A DNA stretch of 5,181 nucleotides, from assembly GCA_945888565.1 (NCBI GenBank), contig CAMDAL010000295.1:1-5181 (forward strand), written 5' to 3'. Of this stretch, positions 4,558-5,181 are shown piece after piece. Each line of letters starts with the position of its first letter. Position 1 is the first letter of the stretch. Made by a program: the position numbers and the translations under genes. The stretch is from Devosia equisanguinis. GTDB lineage: Bacteria; Pseudomonadota; Alphaproteobacteria; Rhizobiales; Devosiaceae. The notes below the pieces were generated by a model. That model did no database searches and was not told where the DNA came from. It worked only from the letters and a program-made list of their open reading frames with translations.

Positions 4558-5181
4558 CAGAGCGAAATTCCTTCCTTGTTGCGCACCGCGCGGTAGTAGC
4601 GCCAGAACAGCAGCGCGGCGGTGGAGCGATGCGGTGACCATGGTTTCGCCAGCGAAATCAGGTCCTTGACGAGGGGCTTGGCGGGCAGGCCGAAGGCCCA
4701 CTCGACGGCACGCTGCAGGGCAACGTCGCCGGCGGGGAAGATATCCGGATGGCCGGCCGAGAACATCAGGTAGATTTCGGCCGTCCACGGGCCGATGCCC
4801 TTGAGCTGTGTCAGCGCGGCGATGGCCTGCTCGGCGGGGAGTTCGGCGAGCGGGGCGAAGTCGAACGCCCCGGCCGAGACCGCCTCGGCAACGGCCCGGA
4901 TGGTGCGGTACTTGGCGCCGGACTGGCCGGATTTCCTGACGGTTTCTTCGCTGAGCAGCAGGTAGCCAGCCGGCTCGAGGGCGCCTTCGAGCTGCGCGAA
5001 GCGGCCCCAGATGGCGTCGGCGGACTGGGTGGAGACCTGCTGGCCGGTGACGATGCGAGCAAGGCCGGCGAAGCCGCCGGGGGAGTGGCGGACCTCGAAG
5101 GCGCCGGCGCGCTCGGCTACGATGGCGAGGCGGGGATCGCGTTCGATCAGGGCCGCCAGGTGGGCGGCGAGAGTCTGAGGC
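4557..5181 (-). CDS. DNA-3-methyladenine glycosylase II (HhH-GPD), N-terminus outside window
   Basis: This base-excision repair enzyme of the AlkA type removes alkylated purines from DNA. The frame is open from the right edge to TGA at 4559-4557, giving 207 visible residues; by family length only a short N-terminal piece should be missing. Visible in the fragment are FAGLARIVTGQQVS (37-50), SADAIWGRF (53-61), the helix-hairpin-helix LKGIGPWTAEIYLMF (126-140), and PAGDVALQRAV (149-159), whose Asp152 corresponds to the catalytic aspartate of the family. A C-terminal KPWSPHRSTAALLFWRYYRA segment is typical of alphaproteobacterial versions. It lacks room for the N-terminal TBP-like domain of E. 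coli AlkA, so it is the compact form. No Ada-like or methyltransferase gene is visible. It is the upstream member of a coupled pair with the esterase. Confidence 0.92.
   Translation of the reverse strand, partial: PQTLAAHLAALIERDPRLAIVAERAGAFEVRHSPGGFAGLARIVTGQQVSTQSADAIWGRFAQLEGALEPAGYLLLSEETVRKSGQSGAKYRTIRAVAEAVSAGAFDFAPLAELPAEQAIAALTQLKGIGPWTAEIYLMFSAGHPDIFPAGDVALQRAVEWAFGLPAKPLVKDLISLAKPWSPHRSTAALLFWRYYRAVRNKEGISL
4569..4577 (-). promoter_or_regulatory. Shine-Dalgarno of the esterase gene, inside the glycosylase gene
   Basis: The minus strand reads AAGGAAGGA, ending 11 bases before the esterase ATG. The spacing is slightly long but the match is strong. It supports the ATG at 4557 as the start and translational coupling through the TGATG overlap. 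Confidence 0.65.

Overview
The window is GC-rich chromosomal DNA from an alphaproteobacterium. The L32, HNH-protein and FumC sequences look most like Hyphomicrobiales, possibly a Devosia-like genus. That placement comes from remembered family resemblance, not a search. Most of it is ordinary housekeeping sequence: five genes are complete or nearly so and one is cut by the right edge. I see no tRNA, rRNA, CRISPR array, transposase, phage gene or plasmid function.

Layout: (1) 65-985, minus strand, a short-chain polyprenyl diphosphate synthase (ispA). (2) 986-1181, a divergent control region with overlapping -10-like elements and a structured rpmF leader. (3) 1182-1361, plus strand, ribosomal protein L32 (rpmF), closed by a strong intrinsic terminator at 1395-1424. 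(4) 1450-2844, plus strand, class II fumarase (fumC). (5) 2845-3255, a gene-free convergent gap of about 410 bases. Its right part is a hairpin-rich, MITE-like repeat (3000-3243) with 28-nt terminal inverted repeats. (6) 3256-3813, minus strand, a stand-alone HNH endonuclease-family protein. (7) 3814-3906, a short intergenic region carrying three GANTC sites. (8) 3907-4557 and 4557-5181, minus strand, a serine esterase of the phospholipase/carboxylesterase family, translationally coupled (TGATG) to an upstream HhH-GPD 3-methyladenine DNA glycosylase whose N-terminus lies outside the window.

Functionally the genes are mixed: isoprenoid precursor synthesis, ribosome, TCA cycle, DNA base-excision repair, a putative nuclease and an esterase. 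The only firm functional unit is the glycosylase-esterase pair; the HNH gene may be read from the same transcript or from its own promoter. The most informative non-coding feature is the repeat at 3000-3243. The two copies of its terminal inverted repeat differ at only four positions, and these form two compensatory base-pair swaps that keep a tip hairpin intact. I found no clearly new multi-gene system here.
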